From Paenibacillus ihumii (GTDB taxonomy: Bacteria > Bacillota > Bacilli > Paenibacillales > Paenibacillaceae): a stretch of DNA of 64,000 bases. This document shows, in pieces, positions 27,456 to 36,031 of this stretch. Within the stretch, counting starts at the first letter, position 1. Every line of letters starts with the position of its first letter. The notes beneath the pieces were generated by a model, which was not told the origin of the DNA, did not search any database, and saw nothing but the letters and a program-made list of their open reading frames with translations. The stretch spans positions 186,001 to 250,000 of the forward strand of contig NZ_LN884298.1 of the NCBI RefSeq assembly GCF_001403875.1. The letters are read 5' to 3'. Both the position numbers and the translations under genes were made by a program.

Positions 27456-28493
27456 CTAAAGTAAAAATTTTTGAATGGCTTTCGCTACTCCGTCTTCTCC
27501 ATTACTGCTTGTGACGGCCTTGGCCAGCCGCTTGATATGCGGCTTGGCATTGCCCATCGCGACACCGAGTCCGGACCAGGCCAGCATGTCGGCATCATTG
27601 TCGTAATCGCCGACCGCCGCTACCTCCGAGCTCGGGATATGGAGCTCGCGGCAAAGCTGCTCCAATGCCGAGCGCTTGCTTACCCCGTACGCATTTACAT
27701 CGAAGCGATGCCGGCCGGTCCGGGTCAGCGTAAAAGCCGGCTCGCTCCGGGCTATTGCCAGCTGAGGCGATTCCTGCACCCCCTCTGGTTGAGCCGCCTC
27801 TTGTTGCGGCATAGCCAGCAAATGCAATTCCTGCGATGGCTTCGCCAGTTGTGGAGCTTCTGCTTCCATCCCCAACCGCCTCATCCATTCCGAGATCAAG
27901 TCCGGGGACGGGCCGATGACCGTCGCTTTATAAATCGGCGGGGCCGGCATGGAGATGCCGGACACGAACTGCAGCAAATCCCCGACCGCCACGACCTCGA
28001 TCATGCCTAGCTGCTCGGCGTAATTTTGCTCATTCAGTTCCTTGTCCGGGGAAACGACGACATTTGCCAGCGGCCAGCGGGCATTCATCTCGTTAATCTC
28101 GCGAACATAAAGCTTGTTATAGCCATACAGCTGAACGTAAGCGCCATGCTCATCCGCAAACCGGATCAGCTCCTGGATACGCTTCGGCGGCAACGGAGTA
28201 CCCGCTTTTAGCCCACCGGTCGCTTCATCCAGAATCACGGCTCCATTAAGCGCAATTAGAGGAGCGTTCATTTCCGCTGCCCTGGCATGCAGCCAGACCG
28301 AAGCCGGAAAGCGGCCGGAAGCGATAGTAACTCGCCCTCCTCTGCGCATGTATGCTCTGATCTCCTCATGGACGGCTGGCGTTATGACCTTGTCAGGATT
28401 AAGCAGCGTTCCATCCATGTCCAATGCCAACAGCCGATACAACCCCTGCACCCGGGCGATTCCCGAGTCTTGCCTGCTTAATGCCATTTGCAA
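27456..28493 (-). CDS. Cof-type HAD phosphatase with an extra low-complexity insert
   Basis: A 345-aa Cof-like HAD hydrolase: motif I LLALDMDGTLLNPD, motif II IASGR, motif III lysine in YGVSKRSALEQL, motif IV AVGDYDNDADML. It is about 60 residues longer than usual because of a Gln/Glu/Pro/Ala-rich insert at about residues 215-250 in the cap domain. It lies directly upstream of the binding protein gene, so phosphatase genes flank the transporter genes on both sides. Confidence 0.9.
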   Translation of the reverse strand: MQMALSRQDSGIARVQGLYRLLALDMDGTLLNPDKVITPAVHEEIRAYMRRGGRVTIASGRFPASVWLHARAAEMNAPLIALNGAVILDEATGGLKAGTPLPPKRIQELIRFADEHGAYVQLYGYNKLYVREINEMNARWPLANVVVSPDKELNEQNYAEQLGMIEVVAVGDLLQFVSGISMPAPPIYKATVIGPSPDLISEWMRRLGMEAEAPQLAKPSQELHLLAMPQQEAAQPEGVQESPQLAIARSEPAFTLTRTGRHRFDVNAYGVSKRSALEQLCRELHIPSSEVAAVGDYDNDADMLAWSGLGVAMGNAKPHIKRLAKAVTSSNGEDGVAKAIQKFLL

Positions 28494-28587
28494 TGTTTAA
28501 TCCCCGCCCTCTTCTTGAATAGTCGAATATGTTATGGCTGGCCTATTCATTTCTTTATTTCCCGTCCTCTTTTGTTGCCATATCACA

Positions 28588-29322
28588 TTAAACGCTATAA
28601 AGGACCGAGGTATTCGGAAGCTCAACGGGTCCGCCGAAGACTTCGCTGGCCGATTGGCGCATGAATTCCAGGTCGCCGTCCCCCGGCAAATGGACCAGCA
28701 CCAGCCGCTTGACGTTCGCCTGATCCGCAATCATTCCCGCCTGGCTTGCGTTCATATGGCCTGCCCCGGTCGTATGTACGCTCCCTTCGCAAATCGTTGC
28801 CTCGCAGAGAAAAATATCCGCCCCTCGCGCAAGCTCCACCAGAGCATCGCAGTAGGAAGTATCGCCCGAGTAAACCAGCACCTTACCCTGATAGGTCACC
28901 TTCACTGCGTAGCATGGGACCGTGTGGGACACGGGTACAAATTCAATATCCGCTCCGGCTAGCCGGATGATGCGGCCCGAATCGATCCGGTGAATCTCGG
29001 AATGATCTCCATACAGCGTATCTAAAATATTGGCAGGCTCATCGGGGGTGTACAGATTCAGCCTCTTCTTCATTCTCCCGTTGCGGATGGCGTTTACCGC
29101 CGCATACTGCAAAATGCCGATGTCCGCCATATGATCATAATGAAGGTGGGACAGAATGACCCCGTCCAGCTTGTCCACGCTCGTATGCTGCACCAGGCGG
29201 CTCATCACTCCGCTGCCGCAGTCCAGGAGAATCTGACCTTCACCAGTGTTGATCAAATATCCAGCCGTAGCCCCGCCTGCCGAAGGATAACCTCCCCAAT
29301 AACCTAGAATTTTGATGTCCAT
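28588..29322 (-). CDS. MBL-fold metallohydrolase (YhfI-like)
   Basis: A 244-aa metallo-beta-lactamase-fold protein of the RNase Z/PhnP-like branch. Metal ligands are visible in SHLHYDHMAD (about 61-70), VSHTVPCYAV and SGDTSYCD, with a final histidine in LVHLPGDG. The ATG at 29320-29322 with GAGGTG upstream gives the same length as B. subtilis YhfI. It heads the operon that runs through the HAD phosphatase and the ABC importer, and a phosphodiesterase role would fit (inference). Confidence 0.85.
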   Translation of the reverse strand: MDIKILGYWGGYPSAGGATAGYLINTGEGQILLDCGSGVMSRLVQHTSVDKLDGVILSHLHYDHMADIGILQYAAVNAIRNGRMKKRLNLYTPDEPANILDTLYGDHSEIHRIDSGRIIRLAGADIEFVPVSHTVPCYAVKVTYQGKVLVYSGDTSYCDALVELARGADIFLCEATICEGSVHTTGAGHMNASQAGMIADQANVKRLVLVHLPGDGDLEFMRQSASEVFGGPVELPNTSVLYSV

Positions 29323-29407
29323 TACATCCACTCACCTCAAGCTCTTCTTATGCGGAAATTACCTGTGCCTATCATCCGTTATTCGCTTTACATTTGTTCA
29401 GGCACAA

Positions 29408-29467
29408 TACAATTGTAAAACAGCATTGTTTTTGTTACGTTAAAACTGCATCATCCGATTGTAAAAT
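29408..29467. promoter_or_regulatory. Candidate operator region between the MBL gene and the SorC regulator
   Basis: The divergent gap contains the palindrome TACAATTGTA (29408-29417) and two direct copies of ATTGTAAAA (29413-29421 and 29459-29467), 46 bp apart. Their position suggests binding sites of the adjacent SorC-type regulator. Confidence 0.35.
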
Positions 29468-29572
29468 CTGCCGCAAGCGAGGCCGCCTCACTTTTTTGCG
29501 CCAAATAATCGTGTATACTATGTTGTGATCCTACGTTAGAGAGAGATTTTTAAAGATAAAGGTGGCTTTGCC

Positions 29573-30514
29573 GTGAATGACGACAACATCAAAATGATGA
29601 CGAAAATCTGCAAGCTCTACTACTATGAATCCTGGACACAGGAGAAAATCGCTGAGAAATTCAGCATATCGCGCCCGATCATTTCCAAGATGATTCAGAA
29701 AGCCAGGGAGATCGGCATTGTAGAAATCATCGTGCATGATGACCCGCAGCAAACGACGGAGCTGGAAAAAGAGCTGGAAATGGCTTACCGGCTGCAGCAG
29801 GTGCTCGTTGTGCCTACGCGGGATTTAAATAAAGAGCTTGTTACCAGCGCCGTGGGCAAGGCTGCGGCTCAATTTGTACAGAAGCTGATCAAAAACGGGG
29901 ACCGGATCGGAGTGTCTTGGGGGAATTCGTTGTATCATATGGTCAGAGAGTTCCCGCTGGATAAAAAGGACGACGTCAAAATTATTCCGCTCATTGGGGG
30001 AACCGGCAACGAGCGAACCGAGGTTCACTCGAATCAAATTGCCTACGAGCTGTCCAAAAGGCTCGGCGGAAAATGCGAATCGCTGTATGCCCCTTCGATT
30101 GTCGAGACGGAAGAGCTACATGGACAAATCGTCAAGCTGCCTAATATAGCATCCGTCCTGCAGGAGGGGGAGCAGATAGATTTGGCGATTGTGGGGATCG
30201 GCAACCCCTACTCCATGTCCACTATGGAACGGTACGGCTACTTGAATGAAACGGTGCTGCGCGAGTTAAAAGAGCTGGATACCGTAGCCGACATCAACTC
30301 GAGATTCATTAACCGAAATGGAGAAATCGTAGATCACCCGATCAACAAAAGAGTCATTGGAATCGGGCTTGAACAACTGAGACAAGCCGACAACGTAGTC
30401 GGCCTGGCCTTCGGGCTGCACAAGATTGAAAGTATCCGAGCGGCTCTGACAGGCGGCTACATCAACATGCTCGTCACCGACGAAGCCACCGCCTACAAGA
30501 TCATGGAAAACTAG
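29573..30514 (+). CDS. SorC/DeoR-type sugar-binding transcriptional regulator
   Basis: A 313-aa regulator with an N-terminal helix-turn-helix (YYYESWTQEKIAEKFSISRPIISKMIQ, about 14-40) and a sugar-binding SorC domain related to phosphosugar isomerases (GDRIGVSWGNSLYHMV, IIPLIGGTG, DLAIVGIGNPYS). The start is a GTG with AAGGTGG nine bases upstream. It is divergent from the MBL-HAD-ABC operon and is its probable regulator. SorC proteins usually answer to phosphorylated sugars, which supports a phospho-substrate. Confidence 0.92.
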   Translation: MNDDNIKMMTKICKLYYYESWTQEKIAEKFSISRPIISKMIQKAREIGIVEIIVHDDPQQTTELEKELEMAYRLQQVLVVPTRDLNKELVTSAVGKAAAQFVQKLIKNGDRIGVSWGNSLYHMVREFPLDKKDDVKIIPLIGGTGNERTEVHSNQIAYELSKRLGGKCESLYAPSIVETEELHGQIVKLPNIASVLQEGEQIDLAIVGIGNPYSMSTMERYGYLNETVLRELKELDTVADINSRFINRNGEIVDHPINKRVIGIGLEQLRQADNVVGLAFGLHKIESIRAALTGGYINMLVTDEATAYKIMEN

Positions 30515-30666
30515 GCGTTTTGTTTTGGAGACGGGCTGGAGTATTGGGTAAGCTGTTGCGTTGGGGACAATGTGTTGGACCGGGGCATTGGGACAAAGTA
30601 CTGGATCGTGGTGATGGAATATGCGCCGAATCGTAGCGAGGGAATATGTGCTGAATACGAGCGAGG

Positions 30667-30953
30667 GAACAGAGGGGTTGGCCGAGGGTTCAGACAGACA
30701 TTGGGTCTTGGCGCTAACTGGTGCGGTAAGCTGAAGTACTTCTAGACTGTAACGCTGGGACAAAGTGCATAATCCCAGCGAACGAACAGGGGGTGGCCGA
30801 GGGTTCAGACAGGCATTGGGTCTTGGCGCTAACTCGTGCGGTAAGCTGAAGTACTTCTAGACTGTAACGCTGGGACAAAGTGCGTAATCCCAGCGAACGA
30901 ACAGGGGGGTGGCAGAGAGTTCAGACAGGCATTGGGTCTTGGCGCTAACTCCC
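30667..30953. repeat. Tandem repeat of about 116 bp, 2.5 copies
   Basis: Units begin at 30667, 30784 and 30899. The first two are nearly identical over more than 100 bp, and the third stops at about 30953. Immediately before it, shorter repeats around GAGGGAATATG occur. Confidence 0.9.
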
Positions 30954-31069
30954 ACTGTAGTCTAGGGTATTAGGCACAAGCTTCGGGCTACCTTTTTAGT
31001 AGGGGCCATACTTCGAAGAAATCCCTTAAAAGCACGTTGCTGAACCACCTGAATGATGGAGACCGCTCG

Positions 31070-31257
31070 GCTAACGGACAGGAGATCCGCTATTACTATG
31101 AATTTGGGCAAATTCAACAAGCTAACGGACCGTGGTTCCGCTATTGAGCGCAAATGACAGTATTTTAACTCATTTTTGCCCAAATAAAGGATCCTGGGTC
31201 CGTTAGCTTTAATTTTTTGGCCTTTTTGGTAAAATAGCGGACTCAGGGTCCGTTCTC
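31070..31257. repeat. Four-unit dyad element, copy A
   Basis: Four 25-bp units with core TAACGGAC-N5-6-TCCGCTATT or its complement lie at 31070 and 31121 (forward) and 31183 and 31233 (reverse). Unit spacing is about 51, 60 and 50 bp. The whole could fold into a long cruciform or RNA hairpin. The same layout recurs at 44529-44715. Confidence 0.85.
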
Positions 31258-31401
31258 GTTAAACCTCCGCTTCTTCAATACCCCACACTCCAGTAACGCA
31301 GCTCCCAACGCGTGGGATTCGCCGCATAGCGAAGTTCGTATTTAAAATAAAGCAACAGATCAACAGTAGAGCTCACTGCAGTTAAAATGTCCACCACGCA
31401 T

Positions 31402-31432
31402 AAAAAAGCCTGCCGATTCCGGCAAGCTTTTA
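31402..31432 (-). terminator. Intrinsic terminator downstream of ychF
   Basis: The stem AAAAGCTTGCCG / CGGCAGGCTTTT with an AATC-type loop is followed by TTTTTTATG on the minus strand. It lies 26 bp past the ychF stop. Confidence 0.85.
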
Positions 31433-31457
31433 TTTGCAAATATTCGGTTGCCCGCAC

Positions 31458-32558
31458 CTACACATTAAAGCGGAAGTGCATGATGTCTCCGTCCTGGACG
31501 ACGTATTCCTTGCCCTCCAGCCGCAGCTGGCCGCGTTCTTTGACCGCGCTCATCGAGCCGGCAGCCACCAGGTCGTCATAGGACACAACCTCGGCGCGAA
31601 TGAATCCGCGCTCGAAGTCCGTGTGAATAACTCCAGCCGCACCCGGCGCTTTCGTTCCTTTGCGAATTGTCCAGGCGCGTACCTCCTGAACCCCAGCAGT
31701 AAAGTAGGTGTACAATCCGAGCAGGCGGTAAGCGGCTTGGATCAGGCGATCCAGCCCGGATGCCTCCAGGCCCAGCTCCTCGAGGAACATCGCCTTGTCA
31801 TCGCCCTCCAGCTCAGCGATCTCCGCTTCAACCTTGGCGCTGATCGGCACCACCTCAGCGTTCTCCGCCGCGGCGAACTCCTTCACCTGCTGCACAAACG
31901 GATTGCTGTCCGCATCGGCTACACCGTCCTCGCTCACGTTAGCCGCATACAGCACCGGCTTCATCGTCAGCAGATGCAGGTCGCGGATGATCAGCTTCTC
32001 GTCATCGGACAGCTCCACACTGCGCGCAGGCAGGTCGTTGTACAGCGCCTCTTTTACGCGCTCGAGCACTTCTACCTCCTGCGCATACTGCTTGTTGCCG
32101 CCCTTCATATTTTTGCGGGAACGCTCGATCCGCTTCTCCACACTGTCCAGATCCGCCAGAATGAGCTCCAGGTTAATCGTCTGGATATCACTGATCGGAT
32201 TGATTTTTCCGTCGACGTGAGTAATGTTCTCGTCCTCGAAGCAGCGCACGACATGCACGATGGCATCCACTTCGCGAATATGGGCCAGGAACTTGTTGCC
32301 CAGACCCTCGCCTTTGCTCGCGCCGCGCACCAGGCCGGCGATATCAACGAATTCAAAAGCAGTCGGCACCGTACGGTTCGGTACGACCAGCTCCGTCAAT
32401 TTATCAAGGCGCTCATCCGGAACCTCAACCACCCCAACGTTAGGGTCGATCGTACAGAACGGATAGTTTGCGGATTCCGCACCCGCCTGCGTTATTGCAT
32501 TAAACAGCGTAGATTTTCCAACGTTCGGCAAACCTACGATACCTGCTTTTAAAGCCAT
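31458..32558 (-). CDS. ychF: Redox-regulated ATPase YchF (Obg-family)
   Basis: YchF (366 aa) is a conserved Obg-related P-loop protein that prefers ATP over GTP. The G1 motif is [16 protein letters not shown]3 is [20 protein letters not shown], and a C-terminal TGS domain ends the protein ([19 protein letters not shown]). It stands as a single gene with its own terminator. Confidence 0.97.
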   Translation of the reverse strand: MALKAGIVGLPNVGKSTLFNAITQAGAESANYPFCTIDPNVGVVEVPDERLDKLTELVVPNRTVPTAFEFVDIAGLVRGASKGEGLGNKFLAHIREVDAIVHVVRCFEDENITHVDGKINPISDIQTINLELILADLDSVEKRIERSRKNMKGGNKQYAQEVEVLERVKEALYNDLPARSVELSDDEKLIIRDLHLLTMKPVLYAANVSEDGVADADSNPFVQQVKEFAAAENAEVVPISAKVEAEIAELEGDDKAMFLEELGLEASGLDRLIQAAYRLLGLYTYFTAGVQEVRAWTIRKGTKAPGAAGVIHTDFERGFIRAEVVSYDDLVAAGSMSAVKERGQLRLEGKEYVVQDGDIMHFRFNV

Positions 32559-32681
32559 ATGAATGACAACTCCTCATTATAGTAATTGCTCAGCTTCTTA
32601 TCTTCTTCAATCATAGTACATATACCCCGTCCATATTTCAAGGACAACCGTTGTGGAATATCCTGCTTGGCAACAGCGGCC

Positions 32682-33509
32682 TTAGAATGGATACCAGAAC
32701 TCCCGGAAAATTTGCAGCTTCAAAAATATCGCCAGCCCAAGAAGCAGCAGGCACAGCATGATCGCCAGCTTATCCGCTAGCGACATGACGGTCCCCATGT
32801 ACCAGGTGCGCCTGCGGCCCGTGCCGAAGCCTCTCAGATCCATCGCATCCGATACCGATTCAATATGCTGCAGCGACGATTGCAGGAGCGGAACAACGAT
32901 CAGGGACAGATTTTTCAGCCGTCTACGCAAGCTTCCGTCTCCCCGCGATATGCCCAGCCCCCGCATTTGCATTGCGTTCAGAATCGTCCGGAATTCCTGC
33001 GTCAAGTCGGGAATGTAACGAAAGGCGATGCTCACGGCATACGCCATTTTATACGGTACGCCCAGCTTATTGAGACTTGCAGCAAACCGGCTCGGATGCG
33101 TCGTAAAAATAAAGAGCAGCGTAATCGGCAGCAGAGTCATATACTTCAGCGATAACGTCAGCACATAGAACAGCGTCTCCCGGTTAATCGTACTATAGCC
33201 GATAGGGATGAGCGGCGTATCGCTGCCCGTCAGAGTCGTCCCGAAGCGCGGCGTAAGCAGCAGAATAAAAGCACTGTTCAGGACGGTAAACACCGTCAGT
33301 ATCCAGAAAAGAAACGACATTCGCTTCAGCGGAATCCCCGCCATCAGCAGCATGGCAGCACCAGCCGCCAGCATGACGGCAAATATGCGCAAATCGAGGA
33401 ACAGAAATGTAGCGACCGTCCAGCTCAGCAGCAGGATCAGCTTAACCGCCCCGTCCATCCGGTGAAAAAACGAGTTCCCCTCAATATACAAGCTTCCCGT
33501 TCTACTCAT
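32682..33509 (-). CDS. ecfT: Energy-coupling factor transporter transmembrane protein EcfT
   Basis: EcfT is the scaffold subunit that couples the ATPases to the substrate-binding S component. This 275-aa protein has about five helices and the coupling-helix motif MQMRGLGISRGDGSLRRRL, with a second Ala-Arg-Gly-type motif at SDAMDLRGFGTGRRRTWYM. The ATG at 33507-33509 overlaps the end of the ATPase gene by 8 bp (ATGAGTAG), so the pair is coupled. Confidence 0.92.
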   Translation of the reverse strand: MSRTGSLYIEGNSFFHRMDGAVKLILLLSWTVATFLFLDLRIFAVMLAAGAAMLLMAGIPLKRMSFLFWILTVFTVLNSAFILLLTPRFGTTLTGSDTPLIPIGYSTINRETLFYVLTLSLKYMTLLPITLLFIFTTHPSRFAASLNKLGVPYKMAYAVSIAFRYIPDLTQEFRTILNAMQMRGLGISRGDGSLRRRLKNLSLIVVPLLQSSLQHIESVSDAMDLRGFGTGRRRTWYMGTVMSLADKLAIMLCLLLLGLAIFLKLQIFREFWYPF

Positions 33510-35286
33510 CAGAGAGCTGCCCTCCCTTATGCACAGCAAGATAAGCCTCTACGAGACGAGACGGCGACGACAGGCCGCATAACCGGGCAAACCGGGACAG
33601 ACTGTCCTCCCGCAGACGGGCCTTGCCGGTCACTTCTGCGTCTGACAGTAAGCCTGCGACCTTGCCCTCGGCGATGGCCTCGCCATCGGCCAGAATAACC
33701 GCGCGATCCGCATACTCCAATGCCAGATGCATATCATGCGTAATGAACAAGAAGGCCGTCCCCCGGGCCGCCAGACGTTCAATAAAGCCCATAAACTCGG
33801 TGTAATGCCGATAGTCCTGCCCGGCCGTCGGCTCATCCAGAATAATGAGGGCGGGATCAAGAACCAGTACAGAGGCGATGCAGAGCCGTTTTTTCTGCCC
33901 GAAGCTCAGCGCCGATACCGGCCAATTCCGATACGGATACAGCCCGCATATGCGCAGCGCCTCCTCGATCCGCCTCTCCCGCTCCTCCGCAGCAACGCCG
34001 CGGGCAGCGAGGCCAAGCCCCACCTCATCCCGGATCATATGCTGCGTTATCATCTGATGCGGATTTTGCAGGACATAGCCAATCTGCTCGCCCCGGCGGC
34101 GTATGGACCAGCTGCTGATATCCTCCCCCCGCAGGGCAATCGCCCCGGAGCGGGGCTTCATCAGCCCGGTGATCAGCCCGGACAGCGTCGATTTGCCTGC
34201 CCCGTTGTTGCCTAGCAGAGCCACCGTTTCCCCTGGGTATATTTGAAAAGAAATCCCCCGAACAACCTCCCGTCCTCCGGGATAAGCATACGTAACATTC
34301 CGGACCTCAAGCAGAGGGTCCTTCGGGTCTCCATCCCGTACAGATGGTATCCGTACAGGGATAGAACCGGCCCACTGCTCAAGACTCGCGCGAAGCCGCG
34401 CGAGCTTGTCTGGTTCCGCACTAGCCAGGGCCGCACCTAATTGCTGCGTGGGCGATTGCTGCGTGGGCGCGCCTGCACCTAGCTGGACCGGATGGCTCCA
34501 TTCCTCCGCCGGCACTCCGGCATAGGCCAATGCCTCCAGATAGAGCGGCTGGCGAAGGCCATGCTCAGGCAATACGCCATCCAACAATATGCGCTCAGGG
34601 CTGCCCGCCGCAACGATTTCCCCGCCGTCCATGACGATGATCCGGTCCACCGGCTGCTCCAGCACATCCTCAACCCGATGCTCAATAATAATCACCGTCT
34701 TGCCGCTGCGGCGATGGATATCCTCAATCAACGCCATAGCTCGCATGCCGCTGACCGGATCAAGATTAGCCAGCGGTTCGTCGAACAGCAGAATATCTGC
34801 CTGCGTCGTCAGCACGCCGGCGAGCGATACGCTTTGCTTCTGGCCGCCCGATAAATCATGCGGCCCCTGCGCCTCATAGTCGAGCATTCCGACCAAATCG
34901 AGCGAGGAGAGGACCCTGACCTTCATATCAGGCTGCGGCACAGCCTCATTCTCCATTTGAAAAGCAACATCCTCTCCCACCGTTTGCCCTACGAACTGGG
35001 CATCGGGGTTCTGCAGAATCGTCCCGACTGAGCGGCTGCGTTCGAATATCCCTAACGAAGCCGCAGGCTGCCCGTTGAGCCATAACTCCCCCGAAATGTC
35101 GCCACGGTAGGAAAAGGGAATTAGCCCATTGATACAATGGGCTAAGGTCGATTTGCCGGAGCCGCTCGGCCCGGCAATCCATATTTTCTCGCCACGCAGG
35201 ATGTCGAGATTGATATTGATTAAAGTCGGCTTGGACTGCTTCTTATAACGAAAACTAAAATTCCGAAATGAAATCACTGGCTGCAT
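33502..35286 (-). CDS. ECF transporter fused double ATPase (EcfA-EcfA')
   Basis: A 594-aa protein with two complete ABC ATPase domains. The first has Walker A GPSGSGKST, signature LSGGQKQSVSLAG and Walker B ILLFDEPLANLD. The second has Walker A GNNGAGKST, signature ALSFGQKKRLCIAS and Walker B LIILDEPTAGQD. The domains are joined by a linker at about residues 255-310. The fused arrangement resembles B. subtilis YkoD. With ecfT and the S component it forms one vitamin importer. Confidence 0.93.
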   Translation of the reverse strand: MQPVISFRNFSFRYKKQSKPTLININLDILRGEKIWIAGPSGSGKSTLAHCINGLIPFSYRGDISGELWLNGQPAASLGIFERSRSVGTILQNPDAQFVGQTVGEDVAFQMENEAVPQPDMKVRVLSSLDLVGMLDYEAQGPHDLSGGQKQSVSLAGVLTTQADILLFDEPLANLDPVSGMRAMALIEDIHRRSGKTVIIIEHRVEDVLEQPVDRIIVMDGGEIVAAGSPERILLDGVLPEHGLRQPLYLEALAYAGVPAEEWSHPVQLGAGAPTQQSPTQQLGAALASAEPDKLARLRASLEQWAGSIPVRIPSVRDGDPKDPLLEVRNVTYAYPGGREVVRGISFQIYPGETVALLGNNGAGKSTLSGLITGLMKPRSGAIALRGEDISSWSIRRRGEQIGYVLQNPHQMITQHMIRDEVGLGLAARGVAAEERERRIEEALRICGLYPYRNWPVSALSFGQKKRLCIASVLVLDPALIILDEPTAGQDYRHYTEFMGFIERLAARGTAFLFITHDMHLALEYADRAVILADGEAIAEGKVAGLLSDAEVTGKARLREDSLSRFARLCGLSSPSRLVEAYLAVHKGGQLSDE

Positions 35287-35300
35287 AAGGACATAAACTC

Positions 35301-35861
35301 CTAACTATCTACACTCAAATTCGAGTCATTCCGATTGCGCTTCGCATAAGCCCATACGGCCGGTATCCCGAGAACAAAAAAGACCGCCGTATTCGCAAGC
35401 CCTGCAACTGCCGCTTGAACGATAACCTTCCCGCCAGGCTCGCCCATGATATAAATATCGAACAAATACGAGAATGCCAGGGACACAAAAATGCCAATAA
35501 CGCCGTACACGATAAATTGTATGATATGGCCCTTCCTGATCTCTCCATCCTGCGGATTGAAGCCCTTGGCCAGGTAAATCAGCCCCATGAAAGCCGCGGA
35601 AATTCCCGAGCCGAGAGCCCAGCCCCACCAGACCGTGCCGCTTGTAATGAAATCATTGATAACATGGCCGATGAAGCCGGCAATGAAGCCGACGACAGGT
35701 CCGAACAGTGCCCCGAAAATCGCCAGCAAAGCGATCGAAGGCCGAAGCTGCGTATCCGTTCCGATCGGAATGCCGATCCAGCTCGTCGCTCCGTACAGCG
35801 CAGCACCAATCCCGATCGTCACAACCGTTCGGGTGCTCCACTTCCAGATGGATGGTTTCAT
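35301..35861 (-). CDS. ECF transporter S component, UPF0397 family
   Basis: This 186-aa membrane protein has about five to six helices and matches UPF0397, often annotated as a riboflavin-type S component: IFGPVVGFIAGFIGHVINDF and SGTVWWGWALGSGISAAF are the landmarks. The real ligand is uncertain; a thiamin precursor or another vitamin is also possible. It is the first gene of the ecfS-ecfAA'-ecfT operon. Confidence 0.85.
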   Translation of the reverse strand: MKPSIWKWSTRTVVTIGIGAALYGATSWIGIPIGTDTQLRPSIALLAIFGALFGPVVGFIAGFIGHVINDFITSGTVWWGWALGSGISAAFMGLIYLAKGFNPQDGEIRKGHIIQFIVYGVIGIFVSLAFSYLFDIYIMGEPGGKVIVQAAVAGLANTAVFFVLGIPAVWAYAKRNRNDSNLSVDS

Positions 35862-36031
35862 GATACATTCCCCCTTAATCTCAACTTGTCAGGCTCATTG
35901 CCGTTCCTAACATGTCAGCATGTTCCTTATGTCGTACCGGCAAAGGAGCTTCTGATTTCAATATAAGGGGGAACCCGTAGAAACGCAATATAAATCTGTG
36001 TAATTTTATCGGATTTATCCGAAATTCGCAT
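35862..36031 (-). other. Leader of the ECF transporter operon
   Basis: About 170 bp separate fni from the S-component start. It contains a perfect hairpin AACATG-CTGA-CATGTT and other small pairings. It does not show the TPP, FMN, cobalamin or preQ1 riboswitch signatures I would recognise. Confidence 0.35.

Larger units (their letters stand above)
30515..31457. other. 943-bp gene-free region with repeats
   Basis: The region contains a tandem repeat of about 116 bp (30667-30953), a four-unit dyad element (31070-31257) and the ychF terminator (31402-31432). No coding frame has a recognisable product. Confidence 0.7.

Noticed and set aside
35862..36031. TPP or FMN riboswitch before the ECF transporter
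   Set aside because: None of the conserved TPP or FMN aptamer blocks could be found.
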